From Prevotella sp. UBA4268 (GTDB lineage: Bacteria > Bacteroidota > Bacteroidia > Bacteroidales > Bacteroidaceae), in the NCBI GenBank assembly GCA_002395135.1, contig DGWC01000046.1:1-13608 (forward strand): a stretch of 13,608 bases of DNA. The letters are read 5' to 3'. This document shows positions 1 to 7,103 of the stretch, in pieces. The translations under genes and the position numbers were made by a program. Under the pieces are notes generated by a model that saw nothing but the letters and a program-made list of their open reading frames with translations, ran no database searches and was not told the DNA's origin. Position 1 is the first letter of the stretch, and every line of letters starts with the position of its first letter.

Positions 1-10
1 GTTCGTTCAA

Positions 11-181
11 TTACTGAGCAACTGAATCAGCAGCAACTGTGTCAACAGCGAGGCTGTCAGCTACAGTGTCAACTACCTCGGCGATAGAGTCAGTGTCCTG
101 TACAGGAGCCTGAGCCTTGTTACCACATGATGCGAAAGAGATAGCAGCAACTGCTACGAACATGAATACCAATTTCTTCAT
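11..181 (-). CDS. small acidic lipoprotein (56 aa), unknown function
   Basis: A complete 56-codon frame starts at the ATG 181-179 and ends at a TAA (13-11). The N-terminus MKKLVFMFVAVAAISFASC is a lipoprotein signal peptide: two lysines, a hydrophobic core and a lipobox-like FASC with Cys19 as the expected lipidated residue. The mature part is only about 37 residues long and is low in complexity. It is a run of imperfect D-(T/S)-(V/I/L)-A units such as DTVADSLAVDTVAADSVAQ, strongly acidic and with no catalytic motif. A Bacteroidota-type -7 box lies about 55 bases upstream of the start codon. I infer that the product is anchored to the cell envelope as a short acidic tail; nothing in it indicates an activity. 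The signal peptide, the clean stop and the promoter make it a likely real gene despite its size. Confidence 0.75.
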   Translation of the reverse strand: MKKLVFMFVAVAAISFASCGNKAQAPVQDTDSIAEVVDTVADSLAVDTVAADSVAQ

Positions 182-234
182 TTTTTCTAAGCTTTTGAAA
201 TCTGTAAAACAATCATTTGTTTATTAAAACGATG

Positions 235-242
235 CAAAGGTA
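235..242 (-). promoter_or_regulatory. -7 box of the small lipoprotein gene
   Basis: Read on the minus strand the sequence is TACCTTTG, an exact match to the Bacteroidota primary-sigma -7 consensus TAnnTTTG. No convincing TTTG lies at the expected -33 position. The predicted start of transcription is near 228, which gives a leader of about 45 bases before the ATG at 181. Confidence 0.6.
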
Positions 243-409
243 AACATTTTTTTGATACGTTGTTCTTTTTTTTGGATTTTTTTTTGCCCGTTTTTGTAAC
301 ATTTTTGCAAAACGCTGAATATCAGCGATTTGTAAAAAGTTAATTTCTATTAAATGAATAGCATGATTAATTCTGTTCTTAAAAAAGGTGTTTTTTGCGC
401 ATTTATTAG

Positions 410-417
410 TAACTTTG
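410..417 (+). promoter_or_regulatory. -7 box of mtaB
   Basis: TAACTTTG matches TAnnTTTG exactly. The -33 element is not clear: a TTTG ends at 397, too close to be standard. Transcription would start near 424, giving a leader of about 60 bases. That leader contains a small hairpin (442-456) and one arm of each of two inverted repeats whose other arms lie in or upstream of the promoter. Confidence 0.6.
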
Positions 418-482
418 CAGCATCGTTGTGTGCGCAACCATCCCATAGGTGATGGGTTCGTAAGTTACACCTTATTATATAT

Positions 483-1868
483 ATGATAGACAGTTCGGTT
501 TTTCAAGGCAAGACAGCCGTGTATTATACATTAGGTTGCAAGTTGAATTTCTCAGAAACGTCCACCTTCGGGCAGATGCTTCAGGATATGGGTGTGCGCA
601 CGGCAGAAAAAGGGGAGCGGGCAGACATCTGCCTGATCAACACTTGTAGTGTAACGGAGGTGGCCGACCGTAAATGCCGACAGATAATCCATCGCATGGT
701 AAGACAGAATCCTGGTGCTTTGGTCGTGGTAACGGGCTGCTATGCCCAGTTGGAGTCAGAAAAGGTAAGCCAGATCGAAGGTGTTGACCTGGTGCTTGGC
801 AGTAACGAGAAGGCGCAGTTGATACAATATCTCTCTGAAGCATGGATGGAGAAGTTCGGTAGCGGCGGTCGTGATGATGTGGAAAGCAATACTCTGCTGC
901 CTGAAAGAACCTCTTTGCATCGCCATCACTCGGTGAAGACCAAGGAGATTACATCGTTTGCACCCAGTTGTTCGCGCGGAAACCGCACGCGTTATTTCCT
1001 GAAAGTGCAGGACGGTTGCAATTATTTCTGTACGTATTGCACCATTCCCTATGCCCGTGGCTTCTCGCGCAATCCTACTATCGCATCTCTTGTGGCGCAG
1101 GCAGAGCAGGCTGCGGCCGACGGCGGTAAGGAAATCGTGCTCACCGGTGTGAATATCGGCGATTTCGGACGCTCCACTGGCGAGCGGTTCTTTGATTTGG
1201 TGAAGGCACTCGACCAGGTGGATGGCATTCAGCGCTATCGCATTAGCAGTTTGGAACCTGATTTGCTCGATGACGAACTGATAGCCTACTGTGCGCAGAG
1301 CCGTGCTTTCATGCCTCATTTCCACATTCCTTTGCAAAGTGGAAGCGATGAAGTGCTGCGGTTGATGCACCGCCGCTATGACAGCAACTTGTTTGCCCAT
1401 AAGATAGAGTTGATTAAACAACTCATGCCCGATGCCTTTATCGGCGTGGATGTGATGGTCGGCACGAGAGGAGAAACACCCGCCTATTTCGAAACATGCT
1501 ATGAGTTCCTTAAGTCTTTGGATGTTACCCAGTTGCATGTGTTCCCTTATTCCGAGCGTCCAGGCACGGCTGCACTGAACATTCCGTATGTGGTGAGCGA
1601 CCATGACAAGAAATTGCGCTCGGCCCGTCTGTTGGAATTGTCCGACGAAAAGACGCGGAGTTTCTATGAGCGCTATATGGGAACAGAGGCCGAAGTGCTG
1701 TTTGAGAAGAGCACGCGCGGCAGGGCAATGCACGGTTTCACACGTAATTATATCCGTGTGGAACTGCCAGCCCGACTGTCGGGTGAGCATTTGGACAATC
1801 AGTTGGTCAATGTGCGACTCTCTGGGTTTAATTATAATCAAACGGCTTTAATGGCAGAAATCATCTGA
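483..1868 (+). CDS. mtaB: tRNA t6A37 methylthiotransferase MtaB
   Basis: MtaB adds a methylthio group to N6-threonylcarbamoyladenosine at position 37 of ANN-decoding tRNAs, forming ms2t6A, in a radical-SAM reaction using two iron-sulfur clusters. The 461-residue length and domain order fit the family. The N-terminal UPF0004 domain carries three cluster cysteines: Cys19 (TLGCKLNFSE), Cys55 (LINTCSVT) and Cys86 (TGCYAQ). The radical-SAM domain carries CxxxCxxC at Cys179, Cys183 and Cys186 (QDGCNYFCTYC). The last 60 or so residues fit a TRAM RNA-binding domain. The CKLN and NTCSVT forms point to the MtaB branch rather than MiaB or RimO. The ATG at 483 follows an AT-rich leader. The stop overlaps the start of the glycosyltransferase gene by one base, so the two are probably translationally coupled. 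Confidence 0.93.
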   Translation: MIDSSVFQGKTAVYYTLGCKLNFSETSTFGQMLQDMGVRTAEKGERADICLINTCSVTEVADRKCRQIIHRMVRQNPGALVVVTGCYAQLESEKVSQIEGVDLVLGSNEKAQLIQYLSEAWMEKFGSGGRDDVESNTLLPERTSLHRHHSVKTKEITSFAPSCSRGNRTRYFLKVQDGCNYFCTYCTIPYARGFSRNPTIASLVAQAEQAAADGGKEIVLTGVNIGDFGRSTGERFFDLVKALDQVDGIQRYRISSLEPDLLDDELIAYCAQSRAFMPHFHIPLQSGSDEVLRLMHRRYDSNLFAHKIELIKQLMPDAFIGVDVMVGTRGETPAYFETCYEFLKSLDVTQLHVFPYSERPGTAALNIPYVVSDHDKKLRSARLLELSDEKTRSFYERYMGTEAEVLFEKSTRGRAMHGFTRNYIRVELPARLSGEHLDNQLVNVRLSGFNYNQTALMAEII

Positions 1869-2911
1869 TGAATATGGATAAGGTCGCAATTGTTATCTTG
1901 AACTGGAACGGAAAGAAGATGATGGAGCAGTATCTTCCGAATGTTCTGCTCAATTCGCGTGAGCACGCAGTGGTTTATGTGGCCGACAATGCCTCTACCG
2001 ACGGTTCTGTTGAGTGGCTCAAAGCACATCATCCAGAGGTGCGCGTCATCGAACTGGAGAAGAACTGGGGCTTCGCCGAGGGCTATAATCTTGCGCTCCT
2101 ACAGGTGGAAGCCACCTATTATGTGCTGCTCAACAGTGATGTGGAGGTTACTCATTGCTGGTTGGTGCCGTTGATAGAGTTCATGGACAGCCATCCCGAG
2201 GTGGCTGCCTGCCAGCCAAAACTGTTGTCGGTATTCAACAAAGATTCGTTTGAATACGCAGGTGCCAGTGGTGGCTATCTTGACCGTGACGGTTATCCGT
2301 TTTGTAGAGGAAGAATTTTTGACACCGTGGAAGAGGATAACGGACAATATAATGATGCCTCGCCCGTGATGTGGGCAACAGGTGCCTGCCTGATGATACG
2401 TGCTGACGACTATCACGGTATTGGCGGTCTGGATGCGCGCTTCTTCGCTCATAACGAGGAGATTGACATGTGCTGGCGACTGAATATTGCGGGTAGGAAA
2501 GTGTATTGCATTCCCGACAGTTCGGTCTACCATGTGGGCGGCGGCACATTGCCTAAGGACAATCCCATGAAGACCTATCTGAATTTTAGAAATAATCTTA
2601 CAATGTTGTATAAAAACCTGCCGGAAAAGGATTTGAAAAAGACCTTGCGCCGCCGCTGGTTCTTGGATTATCTGGCTGCTTTTCAGACTTTAATCCTAAA
2701 CCGACATTGGGGCGACTTCAAGGCCATCTTCCGTGCGCGTCGTGATTTCCGCCGCTGGCTGCCCGATTTCAAGGCCGACCGTCAGCGCATTCAAGCCATG
2801 CGACAGGGTGGGGAAATGCTTGAACGCGTGCCTTTCAGCATCCTCTGGCAGTATCATGCCAAAAGAATCAAAGTGTTTTCTAAACTACCGGGGCAGGATA
2901 GCCGTTGTTGA
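1868..2911 (+). CDS. family 2 glycosyltransferase
   Basis: This is a 347-residue GT-A fold glycosyltransferase of the GT2 family, resembling rhamnosyltransferase/WcaE-like members that build cell-surface polysaccharides. Visible motifs, in order, are VAIVILNWNG (residues 6-15), VADNASTDGS (38-47, nucleotide-sugar binding), LLNSDVEV (87-94, with D91-V-E93 in the metal-binding DxD position), WATGACLMIR (169-178) and HNEEIDMCWR (195-204, with the acidic residues expected at the acceptor-site catalytic base). The C-terminal 80 residues are basic and could lie at the membrane surface, but I see no clear transmembrane helix. Donor and acceptor cannot be told from the sequence. The ATG overlaps the mtaB stop (TGATG); a second in-frame ATG two codons later (1874) is an alternative start. 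A terminator follows 19 bases after the stop. Confidence 0.85.
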   Translation: MNMDKVAIVILNWNGKKMMEQYLPNVLLNSREHAVVYVADNASTDGSVEWLKAHHPEVRVIELEKNWGFAEGYNLALLQVEATYYVLLNSDVEVTHCWLVPLIEFMDSHPEVAACQPKLLSVFNKDSFEYAGASGGYLDRDGYPFCRGRIFDTVEEDNGQYNDASPVMWATGACLMIRADDYHGIGGLDARFFAHNEEIDMCWRLNIAGRKVYCIPDSSVYHVGGGTLPKDNPMKTYLNFRNNLTMLYKNLPEKDLKKTLRRRWFLDYLAAFQTLILNRHWGDFKAIFRARRDFRRWLPDFKADRQRIQAMRQGGEMLERVPFSILWQYHAKRIKVFSKLPGQDSRC

Positions 2912-2930
2912 ATGTATCACGTAAAGATAT

Positions 2931-2972
2931 AAAAAAAACAGTGCTTATGTTTGTATAGGTGCTGTTTTTTTT
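2931..2972 (+). terminator. hairpin terminator after mtaB-glycosyltransferase
   Basis: A8-CAG (2931-2941) pairs with CTG-T8 (2962-2972). The stem is extended by two wobble pairs and a C-G pair (2942-2944 with 2959-2961), giving 14 pairs around a 14-base loop. The A-run and T-run at the stem base make it potentially bidirectional. The loop contains the -33 box of the next promoter. Confidence 0.75.
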
Positions 2973-2981
2973 GTAATTTTG
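2950..2981 (+). promoter_or_regulatory. promoter of pheT
   Basis: TTTG at 2950-2953, a 20-base spacer and TAATTTTG at 2974-2981 give a full match to the Bacteroidota consensus TTTG-N19-21-TAnnTTTG. Transcription is predicted to start near 2988, 27 bases before the pheT ATG at 3015. The promoter overlaps the preceding terminator: the -33 box is in its loop and the -7 box starts two bases after its T-run. Confidence 0.8.
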
Positions 2982-3014
2982 CACGCGTTTTTAAAGACAA
3001 ACAATTACATTGCA

Positions 3015-5477
3015 ATGAATATTTCTTATAAATGGCTTAAAGAATACGTTGATTTTAGCCTTACACCCCAAGAGGTGTGCGATGCACTTACCTCTGAGGG
3101 ACTGGAAGTTGATGCCCTGGAAGAAGTGCAAACTATACGCGGAGGTCTTAAAGGACTGTACGTGGGCAAAGTTCTTACGTGTGAAATGCACCCGAACAGT
3201 GACCATCTTCATGTGACAACTGTTGACCTGGGTCGCGAAGAGCCTTCGCAGATTGTATGCGGTGCGCCCAATGTGGCTGCCGGTCAGAAGGTGATTGTGG
3301 CCGATCTGGGCTGCGTGCTGTACGACGGCGACAAGGAGTTTGTTATCAAGAAGTCGAAATTGCGCGGTGTTGACAGTTGCGGAATGATTTGTGCCGAAGA
3401 CGAAATCGGTATCGGCACCAGCCACGACGGTATCATTGTGCTGCCCGAGGACGCACCTGTGGGCATGCCCGCTGCCGAGTATTACCATCTGGAAAGCGAC
3501 TGGCTGATAGAGGTGGACATCACCGCCAACCGTGCCGATGCCCTTTCTCACTGGGGCGTAGCGCGCGATTTGTATGCCTGGCTGAAGCAGAACGGATACG
3601 AAACCAGTCTGCACCGCCCGTCATGCGATGCCTTTGCCGTTGACAACGAAGACCTCAACATCGACGTGGAGATTGTGAATCAGGAGGCGTGCAAGCGCTA
3701 TGCGTGCGTGAGTATCACGGGATGTGAGGTGAAAGAGAGTCCGGAATGGCTGAAGAACAAACTGAACACGGTGGGCTTGCGCCCGATTAACAATATCGTG
3801 GATATCACCAATTATGTGATGATGGCCTATGGTCAGCCGCTGCATACGTTTGATGCCGACATGGTGAAAGGCCACAAAATCGTGGTGAAGACCATGCCCG
3901 AAGGCACGCCGTTTGTGACACTCGACGGCGTGGAGCATACACTGAGCGACCGCGACCTCGCCATCTGCAATGTCGAAACCCCGATGTGTATTGCCGGCGT
4001 GTTCGGCGGAAAGGGTAGCGGAACCTATGAGACCACGAAGGACGTGGTGCTGGAAAGTGCCTATTTCCATCCCACATGGATTCGCAAGAGTGCGCGCCGT
4101 CACGGTCTGAGCACCGATGCCTCGTTCCGTTTTGAGCGCGGAATCGATCCCAACGGCACCATCTATGCCCTGAAGCAGGCTGCCATTCTCTGCAAGGAAC
4201 TGGCCGGAGGCAAGGTGAGCATGCAGATCAAGGATGTGTACCCCGCACCATTACCCGACTTCCATGTAGACTTGAAGTACGACTACGTGAAGCAGTTGAT
4301 AGGCAAGGAGATACCCGCAGAAACCATCAAGAGCATCGTTACCTCGCTGGAGATGACCATCGAGGCTGAAGATGCAGAGGGCTTGCAGTTGGTGGTACCC
4401 GCCTATCGTGTTGACGTGCAGCGTCCCTGCGACGTAGTGGAAGACATCCTTCGCGTGTATGGATATAACAATGTGGAGATTCCCACCCAGTTGAAGTCGT
4501 CGCTTGTTATCAAAGGTGACGAAGACGTGAAGCATCAATTGGAGAATCTGGTCAGCGAGCAACTCGTGGGTTGTGGCTTTAACGAGATACTGAACAATTC
4601 GCTCACCAAGGCCGCCTACTATGAGGGACTGAACCAATATCATGCTGAAAACATGGTGCGCATTATGAATCCGCTCAGTTCCGACCTGAACGTGATGCGT
4701 GAGACTTTGCTCTTCGGTGGACTGGAGAGCATTGCCCACAATGCAAACCGTAAGAGCCCGAACCTGAAATTCTTCGAATTCGGCAACACCTACTGCTATT
4801 CGCCGGAGCGGGCAGATGCTGAAAACCCGATGAATGCCTATAAAGAGGAGTGTCATTTGGGACTTTGGCTCACTGGAAAGCGCGTTGCAGGTTCCTGGGC
4901 GCATGCTGACGAGTCGACCAGTTTCTATGAACTGAAGGCATACGTGCAGAATGTGCTGCGCAGAATAGGCCTGTCATTCGGTGCTGTTGTGTTCAAAGAG
5001 AGCCAGAACGATATCTTCTCGAAAGGCATTGCCATAGAAAACCGTGGCGGAAAACTGCTGGCCGAGATGGGTATTGTGAGCAGGAAACTGCAGAAACAGG
5101 CCGATATCGACAATGAAGTATACTATGCCGACCTCAACTGGACCGCTTTGATGAAGGCTGTTCGCAAGAACAAGGTAGAATATCGCGAGATTAGCAAGTA
5201 TCCTGCCGTTAGTCGTGACCTGGCATTGCTCATCGACAAGAGCGTTGAGTTTGCCCAGATAGAGCAGATTGCCTACCAGAGCGAAAGGAAACTGCTGAAG
5301 AGCGTGGAACTCTTCGACGTGTATGAGGGCAAGAACCTGCCGGATGGCAAGAAGAGTTATGCTGTGAACTTCATTCTTCAGGATGAGCAGAAGACACTCA
5401 ACGACAAGCAGATCGATGCCATCATGCAGAAAATCATTGCCAATCTGAAGAAACAACTCGGTGCAGAGTTGCGTTAA
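3015..5477 (+). CDS. pheT: phenylalanyl-tRNA synthetase beta subunit
   Basis: PheT is the large subunit of the cytoplasmic (alphabeta)2 phenylalanyl-tRNA synthetase; it binds tRNA and edits mischarged Tyr-tRNA. The 820-residue length is normal for the family. The start MNISYKWLKEYVDF is the usual beginning. Next come an EMAP-type tRNA-binding domain at about 40-155 (YVGKVLTCEMHPNSDHLHV, VCGAPNV), the B3/4 editing domain at about 210-390 (GLRPINNIVDITNYVM, HTFDAD), B5 at about 405-480, the catalytic-like core, and a C-terminal FDX-ACB anticodon-binding domain at about 725-820 (ISKYPAVSRDLALL). An in-frame TTG at 2979 would add 12 residues, but it lies inside the promoter -7 box and before the predicted transcription start, so the ATG at 3015 is chosen. 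pheS is not in the window; in many Bacteroidota the two genes are unlinked. Confidence 0.96.
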   Translation: MNISYKWLKEYVDFSLTPQEVCDALTSEGLEVDALEEVQTIRGGLKGLYVGKVLTCEMHPNSDHLHVTTVDLGREEPSQIVCGAPNVAAGQKVIVADLGCVLYDGDKEFVIKKSKLRGVDSCGMICAEDEIGIGTSHDGIIVLPEDAPVGMPAAEYYHLESDWLIEVDITANRADALSHWGVARDLYAWLKQNGYETSLHRPSCDAFAVDNEDLNIDVEIVNQEACKRYACVSITGCEVKESPEWLKNKLNTVGLRPINNIVDITNYVMMAYGQPLHTFDADMVKGHKIVVKTMPEGTPFVTLDGVEHTLSDRDLAICNVETPMCIAGVFGGKGSGTYETTKDVVLESAYFHPTWIRKSARRHGLSTDASFRFERGIDPNGTIYALKQAAILCKELAGGKVSMQIKDVYPAPLPDFHVDLKYDYVKQLIGKEIPAETIKSIVTSLEMTIEAEDAEGLQLVVPAYRVDVQRPCDVVEDILRVYGYNNVEIPTQLKSSLVIKGDEDVKHQLENLVSEQLVGCGFNEILNNSLTKAAYYEGLNQYHAENMVRIMNPLSSDLNVMRETLLFGGLESIAHNANRKSPNLKFFEFGNTYCYSPERADAENPMNAYKEECHLGLWLTGKRVAGSWAHADESTSFYELKAYVQNVLRRIGLSFGAVVFKESQNDIFSKGIAIENRGGKLLAEMGIVSRKLQKQADIDNEVYYADLNWTALMKAVRKNKVEYREISKYPAVSRDLALLIDKSVEFAQIEQIAYQSERKLLKSVELFDVYEGKNLPDGKKSYAVNFILQDEQKTLNDKQIDAIMQKIIANLKKQLGAELR

Positions 5478-5514
5478 TAATCAATCGTAAATTATTAATA
5501 ATCAAATAAATAGT

Positions 5515-6243
5515 ATGGGAAGAGCATTTGAATACCGTAAAGCAGCAAAACTGAAGAGATGGGGCCACATGGCCAAGACGTTCACCAAGATTGGAAAGCA
5601 GATAGCCATTGCCGTGAAGGCTGGCGGTCCTGATCCCGACATGAATCCAACATTGCGCGCCATTATCGCAAACGCAAAGCGCGAAAACATGCCGAAGGAC
5701 AATATCGAGCGTGCCATCAAGAATGCAATGGGCAAGGACCAGAGCGACTACAAGGAAGTGAACTATGAAGGATATGGCCCTCATGGCATTGCCATCTTCG
5801 TGGAAACACTGACCGACAACACCACCCGCACCGTAGGCGACGTGCGCTCGGTGTTCAACAAATTCAATGGAAACCTGGGCACACAGGGCAGTCTGGCATT
5901 CCTGTTCGACCACAAGGCTGTGTTCACCTTCAAGAAAACAGACGGTCTTGACATGGATGAGATGATTCTCGACCTGATTGACTACGGCGTGGAAGATGAG
6001 TTCGACGAGGACGAAGAGGAGAACAGCATCACCATTTATGGCGATCCTCAGAGTTTCGGTGCTATCCAGAAGCATCTTGAAGAGAACGGATTTGAGGTGA
6101 CAGGTGCTGAATTCACACGCATCCCCAACGATTTGAAGGATGTAACACCTGAGCAGCGCGAAACCATTGACAAGATGGTGGAGAAGTTGGAAGACTTCGA
6201 CGACGTTCAGACGGTGTATACCAACATGAAGCCCGAGGAGTAA
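5515..6243 (+). CDS. yebC: YebC/PmpR (TACO1) family protein
   Basis: The 242-residue protein begins MGRAFEYRKAAKLKRWGHMA, close to the family signature, followed by KQIAIAVKAGGPDPDMNPTL, RENMPKDNIERAIK and YEGYGPHGIAIFVE, all typical YebC blocks. The family was long annotated as DNA-binding regulators. The mitochondrial member TACO1 activates translation, and recent work, recalled here, assigns some bacterial members to relief of ribosome stalling at proline-rich stretches. I would therefore favour a cytoplasmic translation role, without certainty for this member. Residues 160-170 are strikingly acidic (EDEFDEDEEE). The gene begins 37 bases after pheT, an AT-rich gap with the palindrome ATTATTAATAAT (5491-5502) and no promoter I recognise, so co-transcription with pheT is likely. 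Its stop overlaps the next start (TAATG). Confidence 0.93.
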   Translation: MGRAFEYRKAAKLKRWGHMAKTFTKIGKQIAIAVKAGGPDPDMNPTLRAIIANAKRENMPKDNIERAIKNAMGKDQSDYKEVNYEGYGPHGIAIFVETLTDNTTRTVGDVRSVFNKFNGNLGTQGSLAFLFDHKAVFTFKKTDGLDMDEMILDLIDYGVEDEFDEDEEENSITIYGDPQSFGAIQKHLEENGFEVTGAEFTRIPNDLKDVTPEQRETIDKMVEKLEDFDDVQTVYTNMKPEE

Positions 6244-6512
6244 TGGCCGTTAAGCATATTCAATATAAGACTGAAGGAACTTGCTCGCAACTCATCGATA
6301 TCACAGCCGATGAGAACGATGTGATACAGCAAGTGTTCTTCCTGGGTGGTTGCAATGGCAACCTGCAGGGCATCAGTCAGTTGGTGAGAGGACAGAAAAT
6401 CGACGACGTGATGGGCCGTCTCGACGGTATCCGTTGCGGAACCAAGCGCACCAGTTGCCCCGATCAGTTGGCAAGAGCCCTGGAGCAGTTGAAGAAAGTG
6501 CCATTGGAATAA
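6243..6512 (+). CDS. TSCPD domain protein (TIGR03905-like), function unknown
   Basis: This is an 89-residue protein with the TSCPD motif at residues 70-74 (RTSCPDQL). It has four well-spaced cysteines, Cys14 (GTCSQ), Cys37 (GGCNGN), Cys65 (IRCGT) and Cys72, which could bind a metal ion. The pattern GGCNGNLQGISQLV and the length match the small TSCPD family known as TIGR03905. A related domain occurs at the C-terminus of some ribonucleotide reductases, but no biochemical role is established for the stand-alone form as far as I know. Its ATG overlaps the yebC stop by one base, implying translational coupling. A strong terminator starts about 50 bases after its stop, so it ends the pheT-yebC transcription unit. 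Confidence 0.85.
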   Translation: MAVKHIQYKTEGTCSQLIDITADENDVIQQVFFLGGCNGNLQGISQLVRGQKIDDVMGRLDGIRCGTKRTSCPDQLARALEQLKKVPLE

Positions 6513-6524
6513 GGCCGTTAGGCG

Positions 6525-6548
6525 GGTTTTCGCGTTGTGATGAAAACC
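6525..6548 (+). other. small hairpin before the terminator
   Basis: GGTTTTC (6525-6531) and GAAAACC (6542-6548) form a perfect 7-pair stem with a 10-base loop, between the TSCPD gene stop and the main terminator. No T-run follows, so it is not itself an intrinsic terminator. It could protect the transcript end or be accidental. Confidence 0.4.
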
Positions 6549-6559
6549 TCATTACACAG

Positions 6560-6619
6560 CAAGTAGTCAAGCCACGTCCCGGAACCCCCGGACAATCGGG
6601 CTTGACTACTTGTTTTTTT
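6560..6619 (+). terminator. strong intrinsic terminator of pheT-yebC-TSCPD
   Basis: CAAGTAGTCAAGCC (6560-6573) and its perfect complement (6599-6612) form a 14-pair stem directly followed by seven Ts (6613-6619). The 25-base apical region contains GTCC-C-GG and CCGGAC, which can extend the structure through a bulged GC-rich stem. The T-run is only on the plus side, so it acts on the rightward unit. Confidence 0.9.
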
Positions 6620-6647
6620 ATTCTGTAATAAGTTGAATTAATGCTTT

Positions 6648-6692
6648 TCAACACCAGTAATCTTTCGGTGTGAACAGCAAGTATACTTTTTT
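6648..6692 (-). pseudogene. relic copy of a lipoprotein gene 3' end
   Basis: On the minus strand this stretch reads KKVYLLFTPKDYWC and then TGA. It echoes the C-terminus KKMFDLLFTPKDY of the lipoprotein gene ending at 6720. Over 26 bases (6657-6682 against 6723-6748) 22 are identical, and all four differences are synonymous. It lies in the same frame as that gene, 66 bases further on. The remainder of such a paralogue is absent, so I read it as the surviving tail of a deleted or recombined tandem copy. Confidence 0.6.
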
Positions 6693-6719
6693 CAATTTAA
6701 TACAATTAGTTGTTCCACA

Positions 6720-7103
6720 TCAATAGTCTTTCGGCGTGAACAGCAGGTCGAACATCTTCTTTCCTGGGTGCTTGGTGGAATAGTAGGTGTATTGCAGGTT
6801 GAATCCAGCCTCTTTATACGCCTTGAGTTCTGTGGAATTCTTCACAGCCTCGAGCATTTCAGCGCGTGCTTTCTTGGGATCGAGGGCGGTGGTGTCGGCT
6901 ATTCCCCTCAGCGAATAGTAGTAATGCACGGTGCGCGAAGCCTTTTCGTAGACCATGCTGTCGTTTACCACCTCGTTGGAGATGGGTGCCGGACAGTATT
7001 TCTCTGTGTATTCCTTGCACTCGCGGGCCGCTCTCTCTTCCAGACTCTCATGGCATGCGGCCAGAAAGCATGCGGCAGCCATCATCATTACATATTTTTT
7101 CAT
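6720..7103 (-). CDS. small lipoprotein (127 aa), unknown function
   Basis: The frame runs from the ATG at 7103 to a TGA at 6722-6720. The first 17 residues form a textbook lipoprotein signal: MKK, a hydrophobic Met/Ala core and the lipobox LAAC with Cys17 as the lipid-modified residue. The mature part of 110 residues is rich in charged residues and tyrosine (ERAARECKEYTEKYCPAP, VHYYYSLRG, FNLQYTYYSTKHPGKK) and ends in LLFTPKDY. It contains one further pair of cysteines (Cys29 and Cys37). I know of similar short Prevotella lipoproteins with the ESLEERAAREAKEYTEK start, but none with a defined role. It probably sits in the periplasm or outer membrane. It is divergent from rnpB; only a poor -7 match (TATCTTCG, 7146-7139 minus) lies upstream. 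A relic of a related gene end lies just downstream. Confidence 0.88.
   Translation of the reverse strand: MKKYVMMMAAACFLAACHESLEERAARECKEYTEKYCPAPISNEVVNDSMVYEKASRTVHYYYSLRGIADTTALDPKKARAEMLEAVKNSTELKAYKEAGFNLQYTYYSTKHPGKKMFDLLFTPKDY

Larger units (their letters stand above)
182..482. other. divergent promoter region without a gene
   Basis: This 301-base stretch separates the leftward lipoprotein gene from the rightward mtaB. It is T/A-rich, especially 244-300, and carries one -7-type box for each direction (235-242 minus, 410-417 plus). Near the mtaB promoter there are short inverted repeats: TTGCGCA 395-401 with TGCGCAA 431-437, GTAACTT 409-415 with AAGTTAC 462-468, and a small hairpin CCCAT 442-446 / ATGGG 452-456. 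A 77-codon reverse frame at 213-446 has no recognisable features and lies over both promoters, so I do not call it. Confidence 0.7.

Noticed and set aside
213..446. 77-codon reverse frame in the lipoprotein-mtaB gap
   Set aside because: It covers both divergent promoters, is A/T-driven in composition (Lys/Asn/Ile), and has no domain or signal sequence.
756..1841. Long reverse-strand open frame of 361 codons opposite mtaB
   Set aside because: It lies entirely on the opposite strand of a clearly conserved mtaB, has no recognisable family motif, and is rich in His/Ile/Gln as expected for a shadow frame.
2979..3014. TTG-initiated 12-residue extension of PheT
   Set aside because: The TTG lies within the -7 box TAATTTTG and before the predicted transcription start; family members begin at MNISYKWL.
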